Assembly (NCBI GenBank): GCA_032718475.1
Contig: JAUCBJ010006200.1
Coordinates: 1-20,997 of the forward strand
Source of the DNA: Nemertoderma westbladi
Taxonomy: Eukaryota > Xenacoelomorpha > Nemertodermatida > Nemertodermatidae
Length of the DNA: 20,997 nt
Direction of reading: 5' to 3'
This document shows, piece after piece, positions 1 through 7,960 of this stretch (positions are counted from its first letter, which is position 1; each line of letters opens with the position of its first letter). The notes beneath the pieces were generated by a model. It was not told where the DNA came from. It did no database searches and saw only the letters and a program-made list of their open reading frames with translations. Position numbers and translations under genes: made by a program.

Positions 1-316
1 TATGCCTGGCAAACCAACTACAGAGTACTTTAAGGGAAAATAACCGGTTAATGACGCAAAAGCTTTTACAATTGGCCTCATCAAACCTAGATTTAGCAAG
101 GCCCATTTCGACGTTGTGTGCCAAGTAAGTGCCGCCTAAGAACAGTAGCCCTTGTTTTCCCCTTCTGGAATGCTGTTGGATACTTTTTAGCAGATTTTTC
201 CATGGCCTGTTCAATAGTTAATAGGCATTCATCAGCTTTGTCTGGGTCATTAGAATAAAGGCGGGATGGCATATATTTCTCAAGTTCTATGGAGACAACT
301 GCTTTGTAGTTTTTTA
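1..316 (-). pseudogene. Unidentified coding-like remnant, frame-broken
   Basis: I do not recognise this sequence. Read on the minus strand, one frame is open from the retrotransposon edge (about 316) to a TAA at 93-95; its residues look protein-like (for example ELEKYMPSRLYSNDPDKAD). A second frame is open from about 217 to the window edge and also looks natural (for example LFLGGTYLAHNVEMGLAKSR). The two overlap in 93-217, so one frameshift there would join them into a single reading frame. It lies just beyond the (TAG)4 tail of the left retrotransposon, so it is pre-existing DNA rather than part of that element. It may be another transposon's gene or a decayed host exon. No start codon or splice site was settled. 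Confidence 0.35.
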
Positions 317-320
317 AATA

Positions 321-335
321 CTACTACTACTAGGA
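321..335 (-). repeat. (TAG)4 retrotransposon 3' tail
   Basis: Plus-strand TACTACTACTACTAG is (TAG)4 on the coding strand of the left element, preceded by CC. The same CC plus (TAG)4 ends the right-hand element at 4430-4443. This marks the true 3' terminus of the element, the only terminus the two copies share. Confidence 0.8.
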
Positions 336-362
336 TCGGCATGCTGCATTGCAGCTGCATTT

Positions 363-1502
363 TTAAGAATGCTGTGCCGGCTTGTCAACAAAATTGCACC
401 GCCACAACTCCCTATCACCCATGACATTTGCTAGATCATCCGCATCTTCAAGGCCAGTGTCCTTTAAGATGCGTCTCAAGAAAGTCATGGGCTGTCCACC
501 ATGCTTATTCACTCCATGAGGCTGCCAAAGTACAAGATTATGCACTGGCTTGTCCTCACGGCGAAAGCAATGTCCTGCAAAGCGGAGGCGATTTTGTTCT
601 AGTGTTAAGCTTTGGGGAACCAATGAGACACCTCCAATGTTATATAGTGTCTGGTTGGAGATGTGTGCATTGTACTTGACACAATGAACCCGGCGTAGCA
701 TTCTTGTAAATGTGCCATCCAGAGATTTGGTGTCCTCAGCAGTTAGAGCCCAGCATGGACTCCCGTAAAGGAGTACTGGAACTACTGCTGCTCTAAATAA
801 TCGGACCTTAAGTTTCCGATTAATTCTCGGTGACTTCCAAATCCTGGAAAGCCTATTCAAGGCTGCCCATGCCTTTCCCTTACGTATTCGAAGGTCCTCA
901 CCTGACTTCCGGATCCATGATCCCAGGTAACAGAAGTCGTCCACATGCTCAAGCATACCATCCTTTGAGCTTATGCTCATCCGATCAGAGACTTGCTGAG
1001 GACTTTCAAAGTTAACTGTCAAAATTTTGGTCTTTCTGGAGTTAATAAAAAGACCAACACTAGAAGCAGCATGTTCTAATGAGCTGAGGAGCCGTTGGGC
1101 TCCCTCTAATGATTCTCTGAGTACTCCTAATTCATCAGCAAAGTCTAGATCGGTTAGGTACTTGGCAGGATTTCCTCGACTTCTGGAGCCAGTAGGTGGA
1201 GTTATCATCACCCCATCATCATTATAATGATCTAAGGACATGCGTAGAACATAGTCAACCACAATAATGAACAAGAATGGTGCAAGTGTGTCTCCTTGGA
1301 GGACGCCCCATAACACTTCAAATGGTTCTGTGTCAACAGTAGACACAAATGTTGTCGAACCATCGTATACTGATCTGATTGTTGCAATAATTTCATCAGG
1401 AATCCCATATAATGAAAGTATGCTGAACATACGTGAGCGAGAGACTGAATCAAAGGCCTTGAAGAAGTCAACAAAGATAACAGCCAGACCAAGGGCTCCA
1501 TG
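363..1502 (-). pseudogene. Retrotransposon RT palm and C-terminal domain (broken)
   Basis: This is the second frame of the left element; it picks up the RT immediately after the deletion near 1503. Motif A (FVDFFKAFDS, catalytic Asp at about 1467-1469) lies upstream of the first Met at 1430, so the coding part begins before that Met. Motif B is QGDTLAPFLF. Motif C reads FADE where the family normally has F/Y-A-D-D, so the second catalytic Asp is Glu. The C-terminal region has the usual RKGKAWAALNRLSRIWKS, RLFRAAVVPVLLYGS, LRFAGHC and GDRELW blocks. The frame stops at 363-365, about 30 bases before the TAG tail. The frame break and the changed motif C indicate an inactive copy. Confidence 0.82.
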
Positions 1503-3163
1503 GTCCCACGACCTTTACGGAACCCATTCTGATTTCCACGGAGCAGTCTCTCAGTGGGATCCCTGATGCGATTTAATAGAATCCTATTGTATAGCTTTGC
1601 AGCAATCGAGATCAATGGAATTCCCCGAAAAGAACCATAGAGTGTTAGGTTCCCCTTCTTGGGAACTGGCACCAACTTATTTGTTTTCATTTCTTGTGGG
1701 ACTCTTTTTGTTCGGTACATGTCTACTATGATGGGATAGATGAGCTTTAAACACTCAGGTATTTTAAAGACCTCAGGGGGAACACCATCTACTCCACTGG
1801 CACGATTGGTCTTAATGCTCTTTGCAGCAGCCTTCACTTCTGCAAAGGAGATATCGCCAATGGGAATATCTGGGAGTGCAGACTCAGACACTTTTACTTC
1901 TATAAAGTTATCAGGCAATACCCTGTCATTATTGAGGAGCTTTTCAAAGTGGGCTTTCCAACCATTGAGGCGATCGGCTGGTGATTCAGCCTTAACCTTG
2001 GTGGTTGGTTGGCTTTTCCGCCCAGTAAGCAGATTGATCGATTTCCACGCCTGGGATGATTGCCTGCTGTCGTCAGCATCATTGATGGCATCAACCTGTT
2101 GGTTTATTAGCTCCTGTAGATTAACAGAGTACTGCCTGTTCAGGGACCTAGATGCAGCCTTAACTGCATTCTTGGCCGCTGTAGTCTGTTTGAGTCGGGA
2201 CTCTTTCTGCGCCTTATGAAGGTCATTTCGGCACTTCTGAATTTTGTTGTCAGTCCAGGGGGCCCTTTTCCTGTTTCGAGGGTATACAGGAACTGTTTCT
2301 GCAGCTGCTAACTTAACTGCTTCTGTAAAGGCAGTATAGCCCTCACAGTGATCTGCCGCCTCAGAGGCAAGAGCCTCATACCTGTTGCTCAGCTGTAGTG
2401 TGAAGCTGGATCTCACACTTGGCTGTTGCAACAGAGAGGACCAGTCATGCCGTGGCAAGGCAGATTTCGTTGTTCTGCTAGCACGCAGACTAAGTCTTAC
2501 CTTGGCCACAATAAGGCGGTGATCACTGGAGAAGGGTCGAAGTGTAAATGCATTACAGTCTTGTATAGAGCTCCTGTATTTCCTACGAAACAGAATATGG
2601 TCTATCTGGGACTTGTCACCACTGGGTCCACTATGAGTCCATAGCTTTCCAGTTCGCTTCTTGAACTGGGTTCCAGCCGAAAACAATCCATTTCCAGAGA
2701 TAAAATCCTGAAGATGGACAGAATTTCGGTTAACACTATTGCTATAGACCCAGGGCGATGTAGGTGATTGATGCAGACTTGCATTAAAGTCTCCCAGGAA
2801 TGTTAAGAATGCATGCTGATCCACTCCATCAGTTGCTGCTTGTAGATTGTGGTAGAAATTTTCCACCTCCTCTACAGGGGCAACACTAGTTGGAGAGTAG
2901 CACACAATCAGAACCACCTTAGGAAACTTCTTAGCCAGTCTGCCAGAACATGAGAAGTGGCAACGGATGATGCGGTTAGAGATTTGGTCTATTTTGTCCA
3001 ATGCTGCATGTGCAGTTGGATTCATCAATAGACCAATTCCACCATTGCCACTATCATCTGCTGACGCGAGGGCGAGTCGCCAACCGCCCCCCATGTCCTT
3101 AATCAGAACCTCATCAGTCTGTCCAGTCTGCATTCGGTGCTCTGGTCTAAAACTAAAGGTCAA
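1503..3163 (-). pseudogene. Retrotransposon endonuclease and N-terminal RT (broken)
   Basis: This is the first reading frame of the left element. Numbering from the Met at 3163, the endonuclease/exonuclease/phosphatase fold shows E-H-R at 8-10, GGIGLLMN at 41-48, YSPT at 89-92, the catalytic GDFN at 124-127, QIDHI at 186-190 and SSDH at 212-215. The domain lacks its first strand and catalytic Asn because of the 5' truncation. A Lys/Arg-rich linker follows, then the start of the RT (KTNRASGVDG at 451-460, PVPKKGNL at 499-506, NQNGFRKGRG at 544-553). The frame is lost just after GRGT: the open frame running on to 1232 is out of phase, and the conserved stretch before motif A is missing, which indicates a short deletion. 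The Met at 3163 falls at the junction and is probably not a real start. Confidence 0.8.
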
Positions 3164-4433
3164 CTAAAGCCTCTCCCCAAGAAAGGAGACCTCGGCATAC
3201 CAACAAACTATCGTGGGATCTGTCTGCTTGTGGTAGCTGCCAAAATATACAATAAAATGATTCTATATAGGATTAGGCCTCACATAGAGAAACTACTGCG
3301 TAAGAACCAAAACGGATTTCGACCAAGTAGATCAACAATAGCTCAGATACTTGCACTACGTAGACTGATTGAAGGAATTAAGTCAAAGAATCTCCCCGCA
3401 GTCATGACTTTTGTGGACTTCAAGAAGGCATTCGACTCTATCCATAGAGGTAAAGTGCTTGAAATCCTAAGAGCTTATGGAATACCAGAAGTAATTGTTG
3501 CTGGCGTTGGATTGTTATATTGTGACACAGAAGCGCAGGTACTCTCACCAGATGGTGAAACTGAATTTTTCTCAATTCTGGCTGGCGTACTGCAAGGTGA
3601 CACATTAGCACCATTTCTATTTGTAATTGTGCTGGATTACGCAATGGGGACGGCCATAAAGGGTGAAGACCTGGGATTCACACTTCAAGAACGCAGAAGC
3701 AGTAGATATCCGGCAACTACAGTCACAGACACCGACTTTGCGGATGGCATCGCCCTGCTGCACAGCTTCTACTAAATAAAGTGGAGAGGGCTGCTAAGGA
3801 GGTTGGATTGCATATAAATGCTACCAAGACCGAATTCATGACCTTTAATGACAACAACCGTTGATAATAATCAACTAAGGAAGGTCGATGACTTCCAGTA
3901 CCTTTAGCAAAAAAGACATAGAAGTTAGGAAAGCAAAGGCTTGGGTAGCTCTATCAAAAATGGATACCATCTGGAAATCGGATCTCTCCAGGCACCTGAA
4001 GACTAAGTTCCTTTGAGCCACAGTGGAAAGTGTATTTTTATACGGGGGTGAGACCTGGACACTGACTAAATCACTTGAACAACGAATTGATGGTTGCTAC
4101 ACAAGACTACTAAGGGCAGCCCTAAACATCAGCTGGAGACAACACATGACAAACGCCGAGCTTTATGGTACAATACCACCTGTATCAACCACCCTCCGTG
4201 AACGCAGATTAAGATTCAGTGGGCACTGCTGGCGAAATAAAGACGAGGTCATACCAGATCTACTTCTCCGGCAACCAACTCATGGAAAGCGTAGTCGTGG
4301 ACGACCGGCCATAACATATATAGATCAACTTGAAAGGGATACTGAACTTGGGAGAAACGAAATTGCGACAACTATGGAGAATCGGGAAGCCTGGAAGGAT
4401 CTCATTTCCACTGTCCGAGTTCGCTCGACCTAG
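3153..4433 (+). pseudogene. Retrotransposon reverse transcriptase, multiply broken
   Basis: The frame from 3153 to 3775 carries RT blocks PLPKKGDL, NYRGICLL, KNQNGFRPSRST, motif A TFVDFKKAFD, motif B QGDTLAPFLF and motif C FADG, where the second catalytic Asp has become Gly. At about 3765 the frame shifts and sequence with conserved motif spacing is missing; another frame then reads LLNKVERAAKEVGLHINATK up to a TGA near 3861. Near 3903 the block after DFQYL is lost. KKDIEVRKAKAWVALSKM follows, with an internal TGA at about 4015-4017 where the family has a sense codon. The last open part, 4023-4433, has FLYGGETWTLTKS, LRFSGHCWR, GRPAITYIDQLERDT and NREAW. The terminal stop is the first TAG of the tail. 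Confidence 0.82.
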
Positions 4434-4444
4434 TAGTAGTAGTA
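4431..4444 (+). repeat. (TAG)4 tail that also supplies the stop codon
   Basis: The last codons read Arg-Ser-Thr followed directly by TAG, the first unit of the (TAG)4 tail. The element therefore has essentially no 3' untranslated region, and its terminal repeat doubles as translation stop. Confidence 0.75.
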
Positions 4445-4744
4445 ACATAAAATGGAAACTAAATCAGCCATCATAGGCCTACTGTCACGGTTACATCTTT
4501 TAAAATACACAATAATAAAACATTCGATTACTCATACAGAAACTACTGTATAAGTAAACAAAAATACAGCAGTTATTTATAAGAACCAATACTGGTAGAG
4601 GTAGTAGTCCTATTATAAAATGTTTATTTGAAATTCCCCCAAATAGCCCCATGAGGTGTACACCTCGTTTCCATGAGGGTCCATTTTCATTCTTAAAAGT
4701 TGATAACAATGTAAAAAGTTATGAAGTAAAAATGTATGTTTAAT

Positions 4745-4764
4745 GGTATGTACCGGTACATACC
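4745..4764. repeat. Perfect 20-bp palindrome
   Basis: GGTATGTACC is followed immediately by its reverse complement, with no spacer. It includes a GTACCGGTAC core. Confidence 0.9.
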
Positions 4765-4817
4765 TCATAAAAGAAAAATGAAATAAAATTAAAATCAAAA
4801 GTTGAGAAAATGTAAAA

Positions 4818-4882
4818 GTTCGTAAAACATAGGACGCTAAACGTTCGTAAAACATAGGACGCTAAAAGTTCGTAAAACTATT
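4818..4882 (+). repeat. 25-bp tandem repeat, about 2.5 copies
   Basis: GTTCGTAAAACATAGGACGC-type units begin at 4818, 4843 and 4868, exactly 25 bp apart. The third copy is cut off after GTTCGTAAAAC. Confidence 0.85.
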
Positions 4883-4939
4883 ATTATTAATTAAATGGAT
4901 AATGAATTATTTTTCCTCCGCGCCGAATTGAAAATATAA

Positions 4940-4960
4940 TATAAATATTTATTCAAACAG
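4940..4960 (+). promoter_or_regulatory. Putative 3' splice site before the EGF-like exon
   Basis: The sequence ends TTTATTCAAACAG immediately before the first coding base. The tract is A/T-rich rather than strongly pyrimidine, which suits a compositionally AT-rich intron. Use of this AG gives a phase-1 junction, the usual phase for extracellular EGF-type modules. Confidence 0.55.
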
Positions 4961-5388
4961 AGGAATGTGAAGCTGACGATCACTGTGGCGCTAATGCCGT
5001 GTGCGATAAGAACGATAAGAATAATGGGACTTCTTGCAAGTGCGTGCATGGATTTGCCTTTGATTGGAATACTCTCGCAGTGAGTAACGGTTACGGTTGT
5101 AAAATCCCCGTTGGAAAGGATGAATGCGGTGCCCGTCGCGAAGACGAGGATGTACTGGATCAGGACCTGGATATAAAACAGAACATGTGCGTCTGTAAAC
5201 GGGGAAGGATCTTGACGTTCAACGAAAATACGTATGAGTACACGTGCGAAGGGGAAGCAATTACGACCACCACCACTAAGGAACCATCGAAGGATGGGAG
5301 TGACGCATCAACCCAGGATGGAGTTGGAGTCCCGGTTGTCAGCTGTCTGGCCCTCCTAGCAGCCATGGCAGTCGCCAAGTATTTATAG
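4961..5388 (+). CDS. Terminal exon: EGF-like domains and GPI-type tail
   Basis: The 3' terminal exon of a secreted or surface protein; upstream exons are not in the window. Counting from the Glu at 4963, Cys at 2, 8, 14, 25, 27 and 46 give C-x5-C-x5-C-x10-C-x-C-x18-C, a complete six-cysteine EGF-like module. A second, reduced module follows (DEC, then MCVCKRG, then EYTCEG) with only four cysteines. Next come an acidic patch (REDEDVLDQDLD), a Thr-rich linker (TTTTTKEPSKDGSDAS), probably O-glycosylated, and a hydrophobic last stretch (VPVVSCLALLAAMAVAKYL) with no cytoplasmic tail. That ending fits a GPI-attachment signal with small residues (GSDAS) as candidate cleavage sites. The in-frame GTG at 4999 is internal, not a start. 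The protein's role is unknown; a surface adhesion or ligand-type function is inference. Confidence 0.72.
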
Positions 5389-5539
5389 AAACCAGCGATT
5401 GGTAACTCCACGAGAATAGCGTGCGAGTTGTGTGAAATTCAAACCATATCGATTATATTTGTTGGAAGTCACTTTTTTCATTCAAACTACTTATTAAATT
5501 GACAAAAATTACATTGTTTTTATCACCATAAAAAAGTTT

Positions 5540-5545
5540 AATAAA
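5540..5545 (+). terminator. Polyadenylation signal AATAAA
   Basis: AATAAA lies about 150 bases after the stop codon of the EGF-like exon, in AT-rich sequence, and is the first canonical signal after it. A short 3' untranslated region is implied. Confidence 0.5.
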
Positions 5546-7020
5546 ATTGATTTATAATGATTTTATTTTTATAAAACAAACATAATTCGTAAATTAAATA
5601 GCTAGTATATTTAATAATTACATCTCGTATATATTTTTCTAAACACGCGATACTGGGTTATTAATCACTCAAAGTGGGTATCGTTTAGTGCAATACCCTC
5701 CTTTCCAATAAGCAACCTAGTAAAAAAAAGGAAAGGTTGAATTCGGTATTATTTCAAAGCTACTTCTAACAAATATAATATCGAGAATGGAGTCAAATCA
5801 TTGCTTATTTGCCATAAATTAAATTATTGCATAGATCCATATTCTTGTGTTTATGGAGACTATTTACTCGGATTCTCTTATTAAATGGATTGTTGTTCTT
5901 TTACTTTTCTGGGCTATAGCTGCACTAGTTTTGTTGTGATTTTTAAATATTTCAGTTCCGCCATACAGAGAATAAATGTTCTGTTAGTCAAAAAGGCGTA
6001 CTATATACTAGGCGAGTAAACTCAAGTAAACTGGGGGCGCTGACTGGGCGACATTTTCTTTTAAGGGGTTTAATTTAATCTACACCATTTTGGTCAAAAA
6101 TATGTAAAAAATTTTTTATGATCTATTATAATGCACCATTGAATTGTGTTTCCAAATCTGAAAACCGCTATTTAATAGCTCTTTTAGTTTTTAAGTTATA
6201 ACAATTTCCCTTTAGGGAGACCTATTGAAATTACTATTACTATGTATAATGAAAGCTCGATTATCTCAAAATATTTTTTTTATAAAATTGTCAACTTCAA
6301 AACCCCAACTACTTCTACAATTTTTGAATAATTAGTCTGAAAATTTCTGTGGGTATCTACATAGCCACCCTGCATAAAAGTATCAGACAACTTTTTGAAA
6401 TTTTTTGTTAATAAAATTTAATACTATTTATAATAAACCTAAAAGATTAGCGTAAATTTACAGCGCCACCTAGCGGTGCAGAATTATTTTCACAAAATTT
6501 CGCCTGACCGTTATGTTGCCCCTTCTTTGATCTATCATATAAAAATACTTTCATGTGATTAGATTCAAAACTGTAAAAGCCTTAGGGTTTTAAGCGCAAC
6601 CAAGTTTTTTTTATTGTTAACTAGTATTAACTAATATTAAAGAGCGAAAAATAAAACTTTTCTAACCTGTCATGTAGATCAACATCAACATTAATCATTA
6701 TTAATATTAATAGTAGATAATCGTAGATCAATAATGTTATTATTAATAATGTTATCTTAGTTTTTCGGTAAAGTTGACAGTAAAGATTACTTCACCACGT
6801 TGGTTTACATAGGAAAGATATGTATAACTCTAAGTCAGAGTTCGCAAACCTGACCTGCGAAATCAGGTGCCTATGTACAACAGACTCGCTATTGTAGAAG
6901 TCACAATACTAGAAGAATTTAAAGCCGTTTATTAAGGTTATTATTGAACAATATTTATCTAATATTTATATAATCTCATCTTTCCTTATTTTACATGTTT
7001 ATCTGGACATTATTCATTGC
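5546..7020. other. AT-rich intergenic sequence, no gene seen
   Basis: All frames are broken and no domain-like peptide was found. Minor structure: an 11-bp inverted repeat, CATTATTAATA at 6696-6706 matched at 6741-6751, and a GC-richer near-palindromic patch, CAGCGCCACCTAGCGGTGC, at about 6462-6480 of the kind often seen in short transposon ends. Neither supports an annotation. Confidence 0.5.
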
Positions 7021-7156
7021 TTGTGTGTATCTAAGAAAAAAAATGGGATAGGAGTAGCGCCCACCCCTACCCTCGGGTAACAGCTATCGAAAGAGGAGCC
7101 TTCGGGTCGCCTCCGGCTTCGGCCGACTGTTTGCTTTTGCTTTTGTGTGTATCTAA
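7021..7156 (+). mobile_element. 5'-truncated SINE-like retroposon with target-site duplication
   Basis: TTGTGTGTATCTAA at 7021-7034 is repeated exactly at 7143-7156 and brackets a 108-bp insert. The insert has an A-rich start, one 36-bp unit (GGAGTAGCGCCCACCCCTAC and onward) and a GC-rich end containing AGAGGAGCCTTCGGGTCGCC and GGCTTCGGCC, followed by a short TTTTGC repeat tail. The same unit and right end recur at 11633-12640, where about 26 units are in tandem behind a tRNA-like head. Known SINE behaviour (target-site duplication, 5' truncation, simple 3' tail) fits. The GC-rich insert contrasts sharply with its AT-rich surroundings. Confidence 0.8.
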
Positions 7157-7960
7157 TAATTTATTTTTAAAGTCTTTGGCGATATAAAAAATATTATTAT
7201 ATCAATAACTATAAGGCCAGATCCTATTACTAATGTCTGTAATCTGGTCGGTTACTTACAAATATATTCGGGACAATTCTGCGCTGTTCCAAAAATAGGC
7301 ATTTCGAGTGAAATTTCAATGAAGTAACAAATACAACATTTAAAAGATAATATCCCTCTATCATCCCTTTGTACAATATAATATATTTGATACTTATTAA
7401 TAATTTACTAAGTTTGATAGTGGGTTCGATATTATGCAATATATAATCTTTCTACAAATCCGTTTTATATTTGAGAACAATAATTTGTTTACAATATTAT
7501 TTCAAGAATTGTATACAATTGAAATTCCCAATGTCGGAGAGTTACCGCTCTCCCTCAACTATTGAACCGAGGTTCGAATCCAGCTAAGAGCTGTAAATAT
7601 TTTCACTTATTCATACATAAATAACTGTAATTGTAATTCCCATGTCAATTTAAATAAAATATTCCTTCACATTGGTATATAATTAACCTTTGTGTTGGTT
7701 TGTTAGTCAAATTCGAAAAAACTATAAAGCCATAAGGATTAACTTCCAATGGAAAGAAACATCAACAAATTATTGTTACTCTAATTGTTATCCTCTGAAC
7801 CTTAACTTTACTAAATCTCTATACTTTAATAGGTTGTTATTTATTACTTCTGATATATGAATTTATATTATTCATTAAATAAAATACAAAAATATACAAC
7901 TTCATTAGGCCATTTTTATTTTAGATTGAATTGCATTAGCAATAATATTAGTTTCCGATT
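7157..7960. other. AT-rich intergenic sequence, no gene seen
   Basis: No supported coding sequence; the 69-codon minus-strand frame at 7230-7439 has no recognisable features. It includes a B-box-like motif described separately. The last bases (about 7928-7965) contain degenerate TTGCATT and TTATCTG words that resemble the satellite beginning just after. Confidence 0.5.
7571..7581 (+). other. Isolated Pol III B-box-like motif
   Basis: GGTTCGAATCC is a perfect B-box consensus. A small hairpin (GGAGAG...CTCTCC) lies just upstream at about 7536-7553, but no A box, acceptor stem or T-arm pairing was found. It may be a decayed tRNA-derived SINE or chance. Confidence 0.3.

Larger units (their letters stand above)
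317..3160 (-). mobile_element. Non-LTR retrotransposon, 5'-truncated, endonuclease plus RT
   Basis: A minus-strand non-LTR (LINE) element about 2.84 kb long. It encodes an AP-type endonuclease followed by a reverse transcriptase and a C-terminal region, and ends in a (TAG)4 tail at about 321-335 on the plus strand rather than poly(A). Short tandem tails are typical of RTE-like and related clades; I have not fixed the clade. The 5' end is lost: protein similarity starts at the endonuclease E-H-R motif near 3142, so about 50 N-terminal residues are missing, and it abuts the right-hand element head to head. No convincing target-site duplication was seen. Confidence 0.85.
3153..4446 (+). mobile_element. 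Non-LTR retrotransposon fragment, RT and C-terminus
   Basis: A plus-strand, heavily 5'-truncated non-LTR element of about 1.29 kb. It begins inside the RT domain (around KPLPKKGDL) and ends in CC plus (TAG)4. The protein aligns motif by motif with the left element, but residues differ widely, so this is a different subfamily of the same clade, not a recent duplicate. It is fused at about 3143-3155 to the truncated 5' end of the minus-strand element. Confidence 0.85.
4447..4960. other. AT-rich non-coding stretch, probably intron
   Basis: No credible coding sequence; short open frames here lack domain features. It holds a perfect 20-bp palindrome and a 25-bp direct repeat (listed separately). 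Because a terminal exon with a splice acceptor follows at 4961, this stretch and perhaps the retrotransposons before it are presumably intronic to the EGF-like gene. Confidence 0.5.

Noticed and set aside
428-2644. Plus-strand open frames opposite the left retrotransposon
   Set aside because: They are antisense shadows of the endonuclease/RT frames and have no domain-like features.
317-4446. Single LINE inverted by twin priming
   Set aside because: Both outer ends carry their own (TAG)4 tail, and the RT domains are present twice with divergent sequence; two separate elements are needed.
7230-7439. 69-codon minus frame
   Set aside because: AT-rich, no recognisable feature, no splice or polyadenylation context; within chance length for this composition.
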